Positions 62,230-64,000 of a stretch of DNA of 64,000 nucleotides are shown here, in pieces. Every line of letters starts with the position of its first letter. The first letter of the stretch is position 1. Under the pieces are notes generated by a model, which worked only from the letters and a program-made list of their open reading frames with translations, did not search any database and was not told the origin of the DNA. This stretch comes from CAYGSN01 sp964352675. GTDB taxonomy: Bacteria > Pseudomonadota > Alphaproteobacteria > Micavibrionales > Micavibrionaceae. A program made the translations under genes and the position numbers. Location: positions 1 through 64,000 of the forward strand of contig CAYGSN010000003.1 of assembly GCA_964352675.1 (NCBI GenBank). The letters are read 5' to 3'.

Positions 62230-63654
62230 ATGACCAAGCACGTATTCGACTTCCCTGATCCGTTCCTCAATAAAAAACGAAAAACCCATATCCCGCTGGT
62301 TTGTGTGCGGGAGGGGGAATTTAAGGCATGGCTGAAAAAGCAGCCGGCCAAAATCAAGCAACTGGCCGGGGAGTTTAATTTTGATCCCAAAGGCAAGCTG
62401 GCCCTGCCCGACCGGGGTAAGGACGGGGCGATTGAGCGTATTTATGTGATCATTGCTGCGCCGCTGGGCCTGTATGATTTTGCAAAAATCTATACGGCGC
62501 TTGGGTCAATGTTTTCAAAAGAGTTCCTTGAAAGCGCCAGCTTTGGGCTGGAGGATACATCTCTGAAACCGGCGGAGATTGAGCGCGCTTGTGTGGGCTG
62601 GTCGCTGGCGGCGTACGTGTTTGAGACGTACAAAAAATCCGGTAGCGGACGGCCCATGCTGGCCTGGCCCGCAAAAGTTAATAAACGCGCGGTGCTGGCC
62701 CGCGCCAATGGCATTCACCTGCTGCGCAGCCTGATCAACACCCCGGCCAATGATATGGGCCCGGATGCGATCGAGGCTGTGGCCAAACAGCTCTCCAAGC
62801 AATTTGAAGCAAAGATCAAGGTCGTACGCGGCAATGATTTGCTTAAGGAAAACTTTCCGCTGATCCATATGGTCGGACGGGCGAATGACCGCGCCCCGCG
62901 CCTGCTTGATCTCACCTGGGGCAAGGCCAGCCATCCGAAGATCACGATCGTCGGCAAGGGCGTAGCATTCGATACGGGCGGGCTGAACATCAAGCCCTCG
63001 CAATATATGGCGCTGATGAAAAAGGATATGGGCGGGGCAGCGCATGCGCTCGGTCTGGCCTGGGCGGTGATGGCGCTGGCGCTGCCTGTACGTTTGCGCG
63101 TTATCATTCCGGCGGTGGAGAATTCGATCAGCGGCAATGCCTTCCGCCCCGGCGATGTGAGCAAAAGCCGCAAAGGGCTTACGGTGGAGAACACGAACAC
63201 CGATGCCGAAGGGCGCCTCATCCTGGCCGATGCGCTCACCTATGCTTGTGAGGACAAGCCGGAGCTGGTGATTGATTTCGCTACACTGACCGGCTCGGCC
63301 CGCGCCGCGCTGGGGCAGGAAATTCCGGCCATGTTTTCCAATGATGATAAAATCGCCGAGAAGCTTCAGAAACTGTCCATGAGCACCGAAGACCCGCTCT
63401 GGCGCATGCCGCTGTGGCAGGGCTATCAAAAGCTGATCCAGAGCGATATTGCCGACCTGCATAACAGCGCGGGGCCGCCGGGCGATCTGATCTATAGCGC
63501 CCTGTTCCTTGAGCGCTTTGTCGCGGAAAGCCAGAAATGGGTGCATATTGATTGCTTCGCGTGGGAAAGTAGCGGCAAACCTGGACGGCCCAAGGGCGGC
63601 GCAGATACCGGCCTGCGGGCGGTTTTAGCGTATATTGAAGCGACGTACGGCTAG
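62230..63654 (+). CDS. Leucyl aminopeptidase, M17 family
   Basis: 474 residues. The C-terminal catalytic domain carries the two-metal site: VGKGVAFDTGGLNIKPS near 238, MKKDMGGAAHALG near 262 and NTNTDAEGRLILADALTYA near 320. It removes N-terminal residues from peptides in the cytoplasm. It looks like the PepA-related alphaproteobacterial type, with a short N-terminal domain of about 150 residues. It overlaps the partial Mur-type gene by four bases, tail to tail. Confidence 0.92.
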   Translation: MTKHVFDFPDPFLNKKRKTHIPLVCVREGEFKAWLKKQPAKIKQLAGEFNFDPKGKLALPDRGKDGAIERIYVIIAAPLGLYDFAKIYTALGSMFSKEFLESASFGLEDTSLKPAEIERACVGWSLAAYVFETYKKSGSGRPMLAWPAKVNKRAVLARANGIHLLRSLINTPANDMGPDAIEAVAKQLSKQFEAKIKVVRGNDLLKENFPLIHMVGRANDRAPRLLDLTWGKASHPKITIVGKGVAFDTGGLNIKPSQYMALMKKDMGGAAHALGLAWAVMALALPVRLRVIIPAVENSISGNAFRPGDVSKSRKGLTVENTNTDAEGRLILADALTYACEDKPELVIDFATLTGSARAALGQEIPAMFSNDDKIAEKLQKLSMSTEDPLWRMPLWQGYQKLIQSDIADLHNSAGPPGDLIYSALFLERFVAESQKWVHIDCFAWESSGKPGRPKGGADTGLRAVLAYIEATYG

Positions 63655-64000
63655 AGTTTCTCCAAAATCCTCACCGCAAAATCGGAAAGCGTATCGTCGC
63701 GGGCGCCCATGATGATGATACGGTCGCCGGGTCTTGCGTGTTTCAGGATATAAGGTTCGATCTCTGCACGAGTTTCAAACCAGGTCGCCTGCGCGCCTTG
63801 CTCCGCCGCCCAGATGGTGACGTCTTTCATGCTGACCGAACGATCCACCGTTCCGCCAGCGTAATAGGCTTCGGGGAGCAGGAGGAGATCATCGCTGCCC
63901 AGATAATGCGCGAAGGCTTCGGCAATCCCTTTGCCAATAAGCTTGAGCGGGCCGTAGCCATGCATCTGGAACATCACAATTAGCCGCCCCTCAAACGCCT
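63651..64000 (-). CDS. Mur ligase family protein, C-terminal part (runs off the window)
   Basis: The frame stays open to base 64000, so only the last 115 residues are seen. They match the C-terminal ligase domain of Mur enzymes of the MurC/Mpl kind: RLIVMFQMHGYGPLKLIG, then LLLPEAYYAGGTVDRSVS and PGDRIIIMGARDDTLSDFA. This domain holds the amino acid or peptide in peptidoglycan precursor synthesis or recycling. The rest of the gene, including the ATP loop, lies outside. Confidence 0.75.
   Translation of the reverse strand, partial: AFEGRLIVMFQMHGYGPLKLIGKGIAEAFAHYLGSDDLLLLPEAYYAGGTVDRSVSMKDVTIWAAEQGAQATWFETRAEIEPYILKHARPGDRIIIMGARDDTLSDFAVRILEKL

Noticed and set aside
1..64000. Mobile elements, prophage, CRISPR arrays or toxin-antitoxin pairs
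   Set aside because: I looked for transposases, integrases, direct-repeat arrays and small paired ORFs and found none that could be supported.

Overview
This 64 kb window reads as a chromosomal segment of an alphaproteobacterium of moderate G+C. The evidence is gene order and gene families: lnt, an XRE regulator, metK, trmB, rimP, nusA, infB, rbfA, truB and rpsO in series; miaB, phoH, ybeY, corC and lnt together; fabA, fabB and fabI together; an Rrf2-controlled suf operon; a Fur of the alphaproteobacterial kind; and DUF1491. I cannot name the order with confidence. A run of ten Ns at 28797-28806 shows that this is a draft or binned assembly. I see no insertion sequence, prophage, CRISPR array or rRNA. 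There is one tRNA, tRNA-Ser(GCU).

Layout. 1-10.4 kb (minus strand except a patatin-like lipase): a partial CBS-domain protein, an MsbA-type ABC exporter, a HAD-IIA phosphatase, a 1261-residue membrane-anchored coiled-coil protein, an AGCS-family sodium:amino acid symporter and a secreted protein. 10.5-26.2 kb (plus): a long housekeeping run for tRNA modification (miaB, trmB, truB), RNA processing and ribosome maturation (phoH, ybeY, rimP, rbfA), the envelope (corC, lnt), SAM synthesis (metK) and transcription/translation (nusA, infB, rpsO), closed by a clear terminator. 26.3-32.6 kb: a small membrane protein, gpmA and dapD on minus, then pnp, a TauE-type exporter and a glycerophosphodiesterase on plus. 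32.6-37.4 kb: a membrane-anchored methyltransferase, fabA-fabB-fabI, an unknown protein and an SH3-like periplasmic protein. 37.4-45.5 kb: dusA, then a suf operon (Rrf2 regulator, sufB, extra ORF, sufC, sufD, sufS, sufT-like, extra flavoprotein, sufA-like). 45.5-53.7 kb (minus): prfC, an entericidin-like lipoprotein, DUF1491, fur, a PAS histidine kinase, a degenerate GGDEF protein, an unusual tgt, rpmB and a CobD/CbiB-type protein. 53.8-64 kb (mostly plus): an intracellular PHA depolymerase, a YgjP-type metallopeptidase, ruvX (minus), gatC, gatA, gatB, small proteins, tRNA-Ser, an aspartate/glutamate racemase, an M17 aminopeptidase and a partial Mur-ligase-type protein.

Most of the content is ordinary core genome. 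The parts worth a second look are: a Tgt that has lost all three zinc-binding cysteines and has glycine at the base-specificity position; two AT-rich ORFs wedged into the suf operon; a perfect 16-bp palindrome just downstream of the suf promoter; a DapD of the gamma-proteobacterial kind; a GGDEF protein with a destroyed active site beside a histidine kinase; a strong hairpin where ylxR would be expected between nusA and infB; and the large coiled-coil protein. I did not find a clearly new multi-gene system. The Tgt variant and the suf inserts are the nearest candidates.
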